Positions 1 through 12,500 of a stretch of 64,000 bases of DNA are shown in pieces. Within the stretch, counting starts at the first letter, position 1. Each line of letters begins with the position of its first letter. The position numbers were made by a program, and so were the translations under genes. Where the stretch lies: NCBI RefSeq assembly GCF_028750875.1, contig NW_026542597.1, positions 14,205,082-14,269,081 of the forward strand, written 5' to 3'. Origin of the DNA: Macrosteles quadrilineatus (taxonomy: Eukaryota > Arthropoda > Insecta > Hemiptera > Cicadellidae). The notes beneath the pieces are model-generated. The model saw only the letters and a list, made by a program, of their open reading frames with translations, was not told the DNA's origin and did no database searches.

Positions 1-311
1 GGTTTAAAACTACATAACCTAAGTACTATCTACTTGTAACGTCATTTTTGAAATTAGATAAATTAGATACAATGAAAAAAAAAACGGTTAAATATACGGT
101 TAAATTTAGATAGGAGCACCTACCTACGGGTGTTTGATTACCTACGGGTGTTTGCCTGAATAGGGCCTACGTCGAGTATGCTCAGGGGGTAAAAATAATA
201 AATTTAATCAAAACTAAGAATTAATAGACTGAATCATAGTCTCCATAATATGTTGGCCTGTTCATTGGCCTATTTCGATCATAAACTAATTGACACACAA
301 TCTGTTTCCAG

Positions 312-3300
312 GTTTGACAAGTTAGCCGAAACACTTCAGTGGTGTTTAGACCTTGGAGTATCGGAGGTAACTGTTTATGCGTTCAGCATAGAGAATTTCA
401 AGAGGAGTAAAGATGAAGTTGATGATTTGTTGAGATTGGCCACACAAAAATTTCAGCGTCTTCTTGATGAAAAGTATGTAAGCCTACATCACCTATAACA
501 ATTTGTGTGATTTATTTGATTGTTGTTGGTTGTATTGAACTTTATGGCAATATGAATTAGTCTTTGTTTACAAGCTGGGTACATGGGTATGCTATTCTAG
601 TGCAGGGCCGAGTTCCGTTTGCCTAAACACTTTGACGAGGGTCATTTTACAGCCTGAGGCTTGGTGAGGCGAGTGCCGGCCAGGTATCAGTGACCAATTC
701 CACGGTGCGGCGGGTATGGGGGGAAAGTTGACCAGGGGGGATGAGAAAAATCTTTTTTAGGGATAAGATGAAACTGTTATAACCTAACCAAGCTGTCTGA
801 TTATGAAAAAAATGAATAAAAGTACTAGGCCCCTAATCGAATCGATATTAATTTTCATTGTAAGACTAGATTACTTACGTCAATAGCTCATTGAATCGTG
901 AATTTCACTTCATGTTTCAGTGCATGTTTCGACACATTGTCATCATCAGCTGAGTACTAGTGAAGTTTTTATTTACCAAATGGTTTCGTCATTGTTCAAT
1001 TAAATAAAACACGTAACACAAATACGACACGACACGGAACATATACATTTACAACACGTAAAGCTTTAAGACATGCAGGCCTGCTCGAACAACTCTGACT
1101 CTGAGTCTGTCCCCGACCCGCGGCGTGACCGTGTGTTTTGTTCGAGCAGGCCTGCATGTCTTAAAGCTTTACGTGTTGTAAATGTATATGTTCCGTGTCG
1201 TGTCGTATTTGTGTTACGTGTTTTATTTAATTGAACAATGACGAAACCATTTGGTGAATAAAAACTTCACTAGTACTCAGCTGATGATGACAATGTGTCG
1301 AAACATGCACTGAAACATGAAGTGAAATTCACGATTCAATGAGCTATTGACGTAAGTAATCTAGTCTTACAATAATATCTACAGCTCAGGGGCTTAACAA
1401 TGAATTTAAATTAATTTTCAATTTATATTAGGGTAGCCCAAAACTGTACCCGATCTCCGTTACGTCCTGCCCACTACACCCCCTTCCACTTAATGACTTC
1501 TAAAGTATCAGTTAATTCAACTATAGTTTGTTTCATCCAGTATTATTCAACTTGTATTTTGCAGGGACAAACTAATGGAAAATGGAGTCAGAATCAGAGT
1601 AATTGGGAATATTTCATTACTTCCGCCAGATTTGACCAAACTGATCGCCGAGGTGGAACTTCTGACTAGATACAATAACAAAGCCATTCTCAACGTGGCT
1701 TTTGCTTATACAGGTAAATAATTCTTAATTCCTCATCACCAATGTGCCAGCTGATGAACTTACTTAGCTTTAACTGAAAATATATTTACATTCTGTAACC
1801 AATAAAAAAACTTGAATGACATAAATAATTATGGCCTATGCTTCTGATTGCACATGGTTTTCAGTAGTGTTACGCCTGTGTGTATGAGACCTGGTAGCCG
1901 AGTGGTTTCAGTGCTCGTCTAACAATTAAAAGGTCGCCGGATTGATCCTTAGAAAAGTCAGTAGCTTTTTGATAGTTAAAAACTGATCCCAGCTGTTCCT
2001 GATCATCGGGCTTTAAATAAATGATCATGGCTAAATAAACAGCTGATCTTAGGCCCGGTCCTGCGTGAGCAACAGGAGCGACGCAAGCAAAAACGCTAGA
2101 ATCCCTAGAATGTTGCAGATTTTTGTGTCTGACACGAGTGACACGGACGACAATTTATTCTAGATGCTGTCACTGTCAACATTCACACCGCATGGTACGG
2201 GCGTGTCCTATGTGAGCGACGCTGGCGACAATAGCAACAGCAGGGATAGCAGCTACACATGCAAGTGACAACAGCGGCGAGATACAAAATGATTTGAAAT
2301 TTCAAAATACGCTCTCAACAGACGCTGCCAAAGCGTCGCTCCTGTCGCTCACGTAGGACCAGGCCTTAGTAACAAAGCTACACAGAACATCACACCCCAT
2401 TCTACACTCATCCTTCACTCATATTTGGGTTAAAATACGCACCTAGGTGGTGTCATCTCAATGATTGGTAATAATTAGTATGTATATAAACAATGCAAAC
2501 ATCGCCCAAAACTGACTGCACAAGACTGGAAGCTAATCCTGTTGTGGGAGCACACGACTAATGCCCGTGTCTACCAGGCCTAAATTTCAACACTGGTGTT
2601 GTCCCTTATATTATTTGTTACGTCAGTTTCAACAATACAGACTTAAAGTTTTGAATTAGTTTGATATCAGAGAAACTTGGTGATGGTTGACATGTTTTTG
2701 TTACTTTCTATGTTTTTCCAAACTGTTAGCTTTTCAACAGCTAGTTTAGGTAGTTTAAATATTTGAGACTTTACTATAAATTTAATTTGAGGTTAAGCAC
2801 ATAAGAGATTAATGTTTTTAAAGATTTTTTTAGGATATCATGAATTTATTTGAATGGGAAAAGAGTCTACTCTGGCACAAGAAACACAAAACTTTACACT
2901 ATACACCAAAAATAGAATACTTCACTATTGATACCATTTTAAATCAAGAACCGTCTGAATGGGAGAGATAGAGTTTTATTGAGAGATGTCACTCTCTCTC
3001 CAACTCAAACCTTACTTGGTTGAAAATGCTGTAAGTGACATTGAAATATTTGAATTGTTGTGTATAGTGTAAAGTAATTGGTTTCTTATGTCGGGTGGAC
3101 TCTTTCATCTAGATAAGTCTGCTAACATTTAATATCTTGATAGTTTGATCAACAATCTTTGCCTATGTGCTTTACAGCCAGGGACGAGATGGCGGAAGCT
3201 ATGAAGCAGATGGTGGAAGGTCATCGCTCCTCAGACCTGGACCTGAGTGATATCAATGTGCAGTTGTTGTCCAAATCTCTTTACACCATGGACTCTCCGT

Positions 3301-4390
3301 ACCCTGACTTGTGTATCAGAACGTCCGGGGAGAAGCGACTCAGTGACTTCCTTCTTCTTCAGGTACAACGTTCAGAATATTTGAGTTCTTAGATTAGTTT
3401 AGCCCTTAGAGCCCCAGTGTACTCTTTTGCCCTTTTAAATCATGTTTTCTCTTGTCTTGAATGACACAATCAAAGTCAAAGTCATCTTTATTGTCACAAA
3501 ACGTTTTTTTTAATGCTCTGGCACAGCCAGACAAAACAGGTGGCATTGTCAAACTACACTAAAATAAACTAGCTTATATTGGTAAAAATAAATACATAGT
3601 AGGTAACAAAACAAACAATTCACATTGATTTGTCTTCGAGAAACTGACCAATACTATAATAATTCTTTTCCAATAAAAATATTTTTCTTTAAATCTTTTA
3701 AATAATTTTTTTCTTTAAAAGATACTAATCCTATTATAGATTTGTAGTACCCAAGCAAATTGTTAAAAAATCTTTTACCCATATAAGAAGGTGTCCTTTC
3801 CACAAGATTTAATCTGTGAATAGGATATTGAAAATCTGTATGAAATCTAGTGTTATAATTGTGCCGATTATTTTCACTGTGGAGTTTTTCAAAATTTGAT
3901 TTCACATACAATAAACATTTAAGAATCTCTATTTTGAAATTCTGTAATATTACAATACAGGTTTTCTGTGGACACAAACACAATAAGGGTTTTCAAAATG
4001 GCTGATCAGATTTGCAACTCACATAAGTGCACTATTTCGATCAACTTTTACTGTAATATTGTGTATGGATGGTATTGGAAATAAACAATATCAGCAAACT
4101 GACACATACTTTCTCCCAAGCATATTACAATTAAATAACTCTTAAGTTTAAATTTTTCCTGTTTATTACAGACGGCCTACAGCTACCTCTACTTCACAGA
4201 CGTTTTGTGGCCCAACTTCACAGCTTGGCATTTATTAGCAGCCGTTTTCCACTTCCAGCGAGCTTATCCCACTCTACTCAAAGTCCGATCATCCCTTCCA
4301 AAACCACCTCTCTCCGATAAAGCTGCCAAGTTCTTGGAGAATGTGGAGGAAAAACATTGGAAAAAAGCAGCAATCGCTGCCTCATCGTAG
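312..4390 (+). CDS. DHDDS: Dehydrodolichyl diphosphate synthase catalytic subunit (partial, 3' four exons)
   Basis: Cis-prenyltransferase that extends farnesyl diphosphate with isopentenyl units to make the dolichol precursor at the ER; in animals it works with a NUS1/NgBR partner. Four exons are seen: 312-473, 1565-1713, 3178-3362 and 4172-4390, all with GT/AG borders and phases that join without a break (about 237 codons). Family hallmarks are the block FSIENFKRSK in exon 1, LNVAFAYT at the end of exon 2, and DLCIRTSGEKRLSDFLLLQ at the end of exon 3, followed by YFTDVLWPNF in exon 4. The exon-3 block usually reads FLLWQ; here the tryptophan is leucine. The first conserved block with the catalytic aspartate is missing, so upstream exons lie before base 1. 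Stop is TAG at 4388-4390. The gene converges on the vitellogenin-like gene. Confidence 0.93.
857..1373. repeat. 517-bp foldback element, 236-bp arms
   Basis: Arms at 857-1092 and 1138-1373 are reverse complements with one mismatch noticed by eye, around a GC-rich 45-bp spacer. It lies in the DHDDS intron between exons 312-473 and 1565-1713. The sequence TTAATTTTCA occurs at 848-857 and again at 1411-1420, which may mark flanks, but no clean target duplication was found. Probably a foldback MITE; superfamily not assigned. Confidence 0.85.
1885..2045 (+). mobile_element. tRNA-derived SINE-like fragment
   Basis: A stretch with a Pol III A-box-like TGGTAGCCGAGTGG near 1892 and a B-box-like GGTCGCCGGATTGATCC near 1933. 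This is a tRNA-like head, but it does not fold into a clean cloverleaf by eye, so it is read as a SINE head and not a tRNA gene. It lies in a DHDDS intron directly before the Harbinger-like MITE. Confidence 0.5.
2052..2365. mobile_element. PIF/Harbinger-like MITE
   Basis: 314-bp non-autonomous element with inverted ends of about 30 bp, beginning GGCCCGGTCCTGCGTGAGC and ending with the near reverse complement (GCTCACGTAGGACCAGGCC). It is flanked by the 3-bp duplication TTA at 2049-2051 and 2366-2368, as is typical of PIF/Harbinger elements. No open frame of note. Lies in a DHDDS intron. Confidence 0.75.
2858..3108. repeat. Degenerate inverted-repeat element (old MITE)
   Basis: Two diverged inverted arms of about 50 bp, at about 2858-2908 and 3057-3108, share blocks such as AAGAGTC and TTTACACTATACAC in opposite orientation. 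Probably an eroded MITE in the DHDDS intron. No target duplication could be assigned. Confidence 0.5.
3470..3990 (-). mobile_element. 5'-truncated LINE, 3' end with C-terminal ORF fragment
   Basis: The minus strand encodes about 109 residues (3983 down to 3654) resembling the extreme C-terminus of insect non-LTR reverse transcriptases: an HNYNTRF motif, then YPIHRLNLVERTPSYMGKR and FNNLL. The fragment ends in an AATAAAGATGACTTTGACTTTGA-type tail (seen reversed at 3470-3492). The upstream polymerase domain is absent, as in a 5'-truncated insertion. Lies in the last DHDDS intron. Confidence 0.7.
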
Positions 4391-4543
4391 AAGTCTGATT
4401 CTCTTAATGTATATTCAAATGTTGAAAAGACACTGGGTTATGTAGAATATGGTGTATATAGTCGGGAGCAATATAATTTGTGTACATAGTGATTATGAGA
4501 CATTATATTATACTTTAAGTAGTGGATGTATTATATTTTATCC
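4301..4543 (+). repeat. 243-bp direct repeat, copy 1 (end of DHDDS exon and 3' UTR)
   Basis: Covers the last 30 codons of DHDDS plus 153 bp of 3' flank. An apparently identical copy sits at 7268-7510, offset 2967 bp. Both boundaries are sharp: flanking bases differ at once on each side. Confidence 0.95.
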
Positions 4544-6830
4544 GCAAATAGTGGATTTGAACAAATGTTTCCATTTTAAATAGTTTAGGTTGATAGGATT
4601 TGTAAATACAATGTAACTTAAAGTCTTGTGATGTAAATTCATGTGATATTTGTAGTTGTTTCATTCGTAATATATTTACTTTTACTTCACCTGTATTTTC
4701 ATTTCTACCAGTTCTGTTATTATGTTGTTTCAACACTCAAAACTAACTTGCATATTTTTATTTTTGGTTTGTCAAGTTCTGATGACTCTTAGATTTATGA
4801 AAGACAAAACCAGGATTGCCACCCGTCCAGATTCTATGGCGGCAGTTCCGACTTTGGACTCTTTTGCCATTTATGATAACAAATTTGCTTCAATGGAGAC
4901 AAGATTTCTTCTATTTCATTTTATTTCTTATCTATTATTTTTCTATTTAATAGAGAGAGAAACTATGTATTCTTCATCTTCAAAATTAACAATTGAGTCA
5001 AACAATTTTGATAAATAAAAAATGTGAAATAATTATCATCAATTTTAAAGAAATTAGACTCAAATAATTTTTCCTCTTAACATTTTTGTTTTCTTGTTTG
5101 TATAAAAAAGTAACTTTTTACAAAAGGCCTTGAAAATCCTCAAACAACTACATTTTTCAACGCTAGTAGTTTACTTATTTTCTAGAAAAAAATATTTTTT
5201 CCTACACTTACCTAACAGTGTACATGTTCTCTCACTGATTTGAGAAAGCAAAGTGTCCAATTCGCTCATTAGTGTCCAGATTTGCAACGTGAAGGCACGA
5301 AAGTGGCCAATTCGCTCATCAGTGAGAACGTTGTCTCATTCTAATTACTTTGTCTCACTCCAGATTTGCACCGTGAAGGCACGTTTCTTTACCAATTTAT
5401 TTGTTTTATGGTAACTGTAGGAAAAATATAATGTGCAACTCGAGTGCAAAGTGCAATCGCCTCACTCGAGAAACCATTCCTCACTCGCCTACCAAAACGT
5501 TTAGTCACACGCCTACCTGTGAGTAAGGATTTCTCTCGAGTGAGGCAATTGCTCACTAGTTGCACAAATAACTATTGATTTTGAAAATCGGTTCAATTCC
5601 TGTGTCAACATAAAATTTTGCAAGAGTAAACCTAGAGAAATTGAAAAGGTACAGACAAACAGGGCATTTTTAGTATGGCCTTAGAAATAAATTAATTAAC
5701 ACTCATTCTGACATAATACTTTATTAAATAAGAACAGATATCCTTTGTTGTTTATTTATTTTATATACATGTACAAAGGAATAATCCTTGAATAGGTTGG
5801 TTTATTATACTTTAAAATTACACACAATATTTACTAGTTTTTCTAGTTATTAAGTTGGCATCTCACTAGAAGTGTTAAAATAGGCCTAGTCTAATTTTAT
5901 GACACATAAAATGAATTATGCTTTGTGAAAAGTGAAAAGCAAGAATTGTTAGGTTCGAATTTTTTTATGTATCCTCTCAATAGTCTCAACTCAATTGATT
6001 TTATATGATCAAGTCCTTTATCAATGGGAAAAAATTAATAATGTGTATTTTATGTTTCAAAAAGAAGCGTTTACAATTGTAAATGGGTGGAAGTATTGTT
6101 ATATTATTTAAGTTCAAAAATTCGAAGACTGTTTAACATTTTTGACATGAAATGACTAACTGTGTCCCAATCTGGGAATTCATGTGTAGACTTAAGATAT
6201 ATTGACTATCACATTTTGAGTTTTCAATCCAAATAACAACTTAACGATCATCTTTGACAGTGTATATATTCTTCATAATTTAAGAGGTTTTGCCCCATTA
6301 GCGTATTACACTAATGCATAGGCCCTAGTGATGAAATATACTTTTTAAAAGTGTATAATTTATTTTCCAAAATGGGTAATGATGACTTCCAACGTTAGCA
6401 ACTTTATGCAGGATCCACGGGCCCACCCCCTGTCACTGTACTTCAGGTTTTCGCAAAAGTTGTCACTGCCTGCTGCCACTTTACTTGTATTGGTAAGTGT
6501 TAATCAGACGCACCTACGACTACAACTTTGGGTGGTAAGGCTGGTTTTCTTTGCAGCCAAATTTGGTAGGAACTGTATCCCGCAGCGGGCTGCAAGACAG
6601 GTGACTGCTCTAAGAGCAGTTCTTTTTTGAAGAATTAACCAATTCAGTTAACTACTAATTCCATCCGTTTAATAATTTCAGTTACTTTAAGTTCTTTAAT
6701 ATATTCAGTAAATTACACTTTAAATTGAGACCGTTTTGAAATAGGCTTATTGTAATTCAGCATATTAAAGCAAACTTAATTTTCTTTATCCAAGGATAAA
6801 AAATTAATGAAATTAGTTGTGGGATATGAC
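4544..6830. other. Intergenic: 3' flank of DHDDS with scattered local repeats
   Basis: No coding exon is supported. An AATAAA near 5015 could end the DHDDS transcript. Short duplications occur at 5220-5400 (CAGATTTGCA...GTGAAGGCACG twice). An imperfect inverted repeat at about 5432-5568 is built around CTCGAGTGAGGC-type blocks. The remainder is AT-rich with nothing recognisable. Confidence 0.6.
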
Positions 6831-6834
6831 TTAA

Positions 6835-7230
6835 CCCTTTGAGTGCCAACGCAACGATATATCGTTTTGCACAACACATCTGAAAAATACTTCACAACGA
6901 TATATCATCGTCGGTAGTCTTACCGAAGAATACATTGCAACGATATATCGGGCCGGCGCGACTTCCGATCATGTGAGTTTTAATGGGTATATCGGTTGAC
7001 TCGGTTGTTATTATAAAACAACGATGATTTCAATCGATTTTTCATACGATCGAGGCACGATATATCGTTCCATGGCACTTTTGGGATGGAATTTTATACT
7101 TTTACCGATTTTTATTCTTGCGCACTACGCTTTGCCCCCACGGAAAGCCTGGCACTCTTCAGACATAACTAGTAAAAAAATTCTGGCACTTTTCGGAAAG
7201 TACCAAAATCAATTTCTAGCACCCAAAGGG
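6835..7230. mobile_element. piggyBac-like MITE with repeated ACGATATATCGT palindromes
   Basis: 396-bp element between TTAA at 6831-6834 and TTAA at 7231-7234. Ends are inverted: CCCTTTGAGTGCCA at the left; the right end, reversed, reads CCCTTTGGGTGCTA. TTAA targets and CCC...GGG ends are diagnostic of the piggyBac superfamily. Inside are four copies of an ACGATATATC core (about 6854, 6897, 6940 and 7057), of which two are full palindromes ACGATATATCGT. No transposase remains. Confidence 0.8.
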
Positions 7231-7267
7231 TTAAGATAAATTACCATTTACTGCACATCCATATTTC

Positions 7268-7510
7268 AAACCACCTCTCTCCGATAAAGCTGCCAAGTTC
7301 TTGGAGAATGTGGAGGAAAAACATTGGAAAAAAGCAGCAATCGCTGCCTCATCGTAGAAGTCTGATTCTCTTAATGTATATTCAAATGTTGAAAAGACAC
7401 TGGGTTATGTAGAATATGGTGTATATAGTCGGGAGCAATATAATTTGTGTACATAGTGATTATGAGACATTATATTATACTTTAAGTAGTGGATGTATTA
7501 TATTTTATCC
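7268..7510 (+). pseudogene. Duplicated fragment of DHDDS terminal exon
   Basis: Identical, as read, to 4301-4543: last 30 codons of DHDDS, stop and 3' flank. It lacks the acceptor and the first 43 codons of that exon, so it cannot be used as a normal exon. The lack of divergence suggests a very recent duplication or an assembly artefact such as a retained haplotype overlap. Confidence 0.85.
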
Positions 7511-7794
7511 ATTTATAACGCATGGGACAAACTATAGACATTCGACTACTAAAAACTGTCGCGTGAACCCACTTTGCAATTAAATATTGCACTTATAGGA
7601 AAATGACCTTGCCAAAAAAACGCAGGCACTAGAAAATTAGCACGACATTCACAACATAGCAGTATTCGGCAGCTATGGAAACCAGCCTTTACTAATTCTA
7701 CTCTGTCCTAGGGGAACGTCTTTGGCCCCGACTCTTTCTGTCACCTCTTGATTGGTATCACTGTCAAAGATGATCCATTTGCGTCGTCTGCAGT

Positions 7795-9546
7795 CTAACA
7801 CTGAGTGTAATACATGATTGGTTCATTGTTGATATCACTGTTGAAGTTTCCGCACAGACCACAAGTGTATCCTCGGAACAGTCCTGGTACCAGCGCCACG
7901 ATGGTCTTTGTGTAATGTTGGACGACAACCCCGTTGTGTAACTCCACATCCACCTGGCCTCCTTGCTTCACCGAGATGCTGACGACAGAATTGTGGAAAT
8001 TATTAGTGAAATCACTGAGGTATAACAAGTAAAATCTACTTCAAACATGTCTAATGCAAGGTTTGAAAGTGTAATTTTAATTTAAAACTGAGCCTTAATA
8101 TAAATTAAATTACTTGTATTTCCAAGTAATATTACACATTCACCACCAACTGACACTAGTGACACTACAAACATGATATGAAATGAATGTGAGTCTCCTA
8201 GGGAACAAGTCGAAATTCCACTTTACCTAGTGCTCAATATCAAATTAACTGCTAACAACGTAGATCTTTCCAAGTGCTCACACTTCTGAGCAGTTCATGG
8301 TCTACCGAAAGAGTTTTAAAGTGATTAAAATCATAAGCACCTAAATCTTTTAGCATTCATTATCAAATAATGTATTCATTTCAACATATTTTTTTTAATC
8401 GCACATCTAGTGCCTAAGAGGAACTGACGTTGAGTGATTATTGATATATCTTGAGTGGTACTGAGATTAGTGAAATGTAAAAGGTGTATTGATAGTTGTA
8501 AATCACCTAAAGAAAGGTTTGGTGGTGTTAGAGGCTCCATGCTCATAGTCCTCAGTTATAGGGTTCAGTTTGATGTTCTCATTGACAAACACATCTATTG
8601 TTTCTTCAGTAGTGGGCAGAAGTTCGATGACATCACTCCCAACATATATTTTCACAGCCTGAAACAAATGGCGAGAATTGTCTAATATATTCACTTATAT
8701 TTCCACTATAATTTGTGCAGTTGATTGTTGCACCTTTTTAATAATAACTAAGATAGTTAGTGATTGTCCCGCTCATCTTTAGAACAATTTACTTTCGCTC
8801 CATGAAAATGTACTATATAAGTATCCTCCCTTTGTGGCGGCACTTCAAAAATTGTCTTTGGTTAAGCGCATGGCCTCGGTTGGTAAGTCTTTGGACTGTT
8901 TTGTGCTTATGTAATTGCTAAGTGAGTGTTTGAGTCGGTTTGTTAGTTAATATTTGGTTTGAAAGAGGAAATTTTTGTAAATACGGTATAGTGTAAGCAG
9001 GTTAACTACAAAAAAGGGTCAAGTAACACTAACCTCCCCTGTTGAAATAAAGGATATTAATTTCTATCCATTTATCGACTTTGGAACCTATCTTAAACGT
9101 ACTGTAATGCTGTATTTCTAATAATGTATTAAAATTAAAAATGTTTAGACTTCGTTAGTAAAATGTATATTTTTACTTATTACCTTGCAGCAAACCCAAA
9201 AAATATACCGAGAATCAACAGTTTTACATGAAAGTTCAAAACACTATTCATTAGCAACGCCAATAATATTAAAGAAATAATATGAAGTTATTCAAGCAAA
9301 CTACATTTTTTTAAATATTTTACATCATCAATTTCAAAGCTGACAAAAATATTTTTTTTTTAATATACTAATCTAATTGACACATCCTCACCAGATGTTG
9401 ATTCACCACTTTCTTGACGAGAACAGCAAACGTAGTGTCTTGCGAACAATCGGCCACCATGACAGTGAAGCAGCCAGTCAGAGACAAGTCGTAGCTCGTT
9501 GTATTGTCCAGAGTGAGAACTGATTGGCTGTTGACGGCACAAAGAC
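7795..9546 (-). other. von Willebrand factor type D domain of the vitellogenin-like protein (last three exons)
   Basis: Exons 9392-9546, 8507-8658 and 7795-8014 encode residues of about 1165-1339. The block GCFTVMVADCSQDTTFAVLV in the first and TCGLCGNFNSD in the last are the vWD hallmarks. The protein stops at ...YYTQC, 21 residues after the CGLC cysteine pair, so the usual tail after this motif is very short. Confidence 0.85.
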
Positions 9547-12500
9547 CTACAACAAGGTTAAGAAAACTTACCCACAACATATTACATGGGTTGTAAGTGC
9601 TTGAACCCTATTGACTTTGTCAATTATAGACAAAAAAGAATCGTAGGGGACAAAATATTGTAAATGAGTCCTATCTCCTATGTCCTATGTCCTATCTGGA
9701 CTGGAGCCAGGTGCAGTCCATCCTTCCTTTCCAAAAATCAAAATCCTGGCCTTAGAGTGTTTCCTTCTAAAGCAACAAATTTGTTCAAGAAGAAGCATTC
9801 TATTCTACATTAATTTTCTATTCACAATGAGGATTAGTATAGTATATTCCATAGGTTGCAAATATCGTATTAAGATAATGGTACACATATTTTACAATTG
9901 AGAACAAATTATGTTTATCTGAAGAGATGATTTATTATTTAATATTATAACATGTTAAGTTAAACTAAAAACTTGAATGTCCAGATTTTGGTTCTCATAA
10001 ATTGTGTTTCTCACCTTTTGTACTCCATGATGGCAAAGCCGCTGGGAAACTAAAGTCAATCTTGGTCGAGGAACTCTCCATTTGCACATGTTCAGGAAAC
10101 AGAGCGTGGGCGGCAGTTATCAACCATCCTGGCAGCTGTGGACGGAAAGTACTTGTGAAATACACGATTAAACACATTTACATCAATTTATTTGTCTGAT
10201 CTTCACTATAAGAGCAAAATGTAGCGATGGTAATAAAAATTAAACATACCTTTTGTATCAGCAAAATTATACAACAACTAATATATTATGAAATTTAAAG
10301 AGGAATGTTTGTTTAGCAAGAATAAATTAAATAATGGAAAAGACAATAAGTAAAGTACATGCGATTTTGTCCAGTTACTTATGAAAAGTGAATTTTTTCT
10401 TAAGTTCTCAATATTAACTAATAAATTATTTGTATTTGATAGTTAATCTTTTTAGATGTGTAATAGTATTAGTCCGAAAATAGATGTTTCCCGTACGTGT
10501 ATGGTAAACACATTTTGGACGAGTGATGTACGAGTTTTTTCGCCCGTTTTCCTAAATCTGGCCTTGGAACAATCCCAGCACACCAATGAAGTCACAATTC
10601 GTAACAACCACAATAGAGACTCACGTTGACATACTGTGTGGTGGCGACCTGCTGCGTCGCTAGCTCCATCACAGACTGTAGACAGGTAGGTGAGAGGTCA
10701 TCACAGGTCAAATTCTGGTTCTCACTGTGAGCTGCGACTACCTTCACATCCACCACTGCGGCCTTGTCTGCGTGAGTCGGAGACGAGTCGCCCCATGAGA
10801 TAAACGTGTAGCCTGGTAAAAAAACCGGTAAGAGTAAAGGATGTTTAGTGATAGTATTGATCATTATACATAAATAACTAGGGTATTATAGTGCTTGTGT
10901 AATGATTCACCTTAAAAACTCAGTATCTTCGGCTAAAACTCAGTAGAAATTTAGTACGTACATTTATAAAACGGTGATAATAAAACTTGGTTTACTGAGA
11001 CTATTGTAAGTTTCTATTTGTACCTGTCCCAAGGGAAAATGTGGGAATATCTGTATAGAACTGATCTCTTTACTAAATTTCTTTTTAGTAAAACATATTG
11101 ATCTGTTCCCACACAAACTCAAATACGTGGAGTGGAACCTATGTCATAATGGAAGCGGTTGTTTTTGTTGAGTCGATTGACAGTTCATGAGTTGATTGTT
11201 TATTACATTGATTAAATCAAATCTTGATCAAATAATCTTTTGAAAGTCTTAACTCCTTCTATAAACGTCTGACTAAGGCTATTTGCAAATCGTACAATTT
11301 AACATCTTGGTAATATATTTCAAACCACCCTTTTTTAGTGCCTTCATCAGTTGCATTATTTGTGGAATAAACTTGACGCTTTTAAGGAAAAGAGGATTGA
11401 GCCACAAGAATTCTTGCAGACATACTAGGGAAGAGTCAAGAATCAAGCATTAAGAAGATCAAGGGTAGATAAGAAGCAGTAGACTTATATGAACTGGAAT
11501 AGACACGTACATAGAAGAGAAGAAGAATCAAACCCGAAAAACATCCTGAAGGGAACAGTAGAAGGAAGAAGACTCAGAGGAAGACCAAGACCTAGATTGT
11601 GGGATCAGGTCTAGTAAAGACATGAGACTTTTGGGAATTGAAGAAGATCCTGAGGTCAGAGACAGATGGAGACTCTGTATTGCTGAGGCCAAGTACCAAA
11701 TGGGGTACCAATGGCCATGGCAATGAATAAATAAATTAATACTGGGAATCAAAACTGTACCTCTTACACCTTCTGTCCAAGACGCTGACGCAACACACGC
11801 AATCGTACAAGTAACCACTAAACATCTACCTGACACGGGCGCAGGAGGGTTGAACACGTTGGCTCTCCCCGAGGGTAGTACAAACGCTCCCTCCAGCTGT
11901 ATGACTCTCCAGATGTTGCTGACGGTGTCGCGCACGCTTGGAGTGTGGTACAACTTGAACGTCAACTCCCGTTTGCCGTTGGAGATCTGTCTGAAGCCTG
12001 CCTGTATCTCCCACAACACTCCGTCCTTCCGGGACATCTGAAGACGTAACTGCTTCTTCTCCAAAGTCAGCACTGGCTCCACCTGACAAAGGAGGGATGA
12101 GGTGGTTAGGTATGGAATTTATCTCATCTTGACTAGATGATTCAATTAATTCATGTATTGGACCATCAATTTTGAGCAGTTTCTTCAGAGAGAGTAGCAA
12201 GTCTAAATAAATGGTGAAGTTTTTATTTTACATTAGAAGAGGAGATTATTCTTTAAAAAAAAACACCTCATCTCTCGTTAAGCACAGGAATAACTTTAAC
12301 TAAATTGAATCGATATATGATAAGTTTACAGTGCTTATTTTATGTCTAGATATTTGAGTTGCATCACGGATTCATACAAAAGACTGACCTGAGACAACAA
12401 AGGTGTGAATGACAACATAAGACCACATCTGCTGCCTGGAGGCTGGAAAGCCAAGTGTTCCTTGAGTGAGAACAAACCCAGTAGAACAACTCCTCCCGGC

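Noticed and set aside
1885..1950. tRNA gene (Leu/Ser-like A and B boxes)
   Set aside because: No full cloverleaf and followed by SINE-like sequence; treated as a tRNA-derived SINE.
4722..5018. 98-codon open frame downstream of DHDDS
   Set aside because: AT-rich, hydrophobic by composition, no splice or promoter support; lies in the probable DHDDS 3' UTR.
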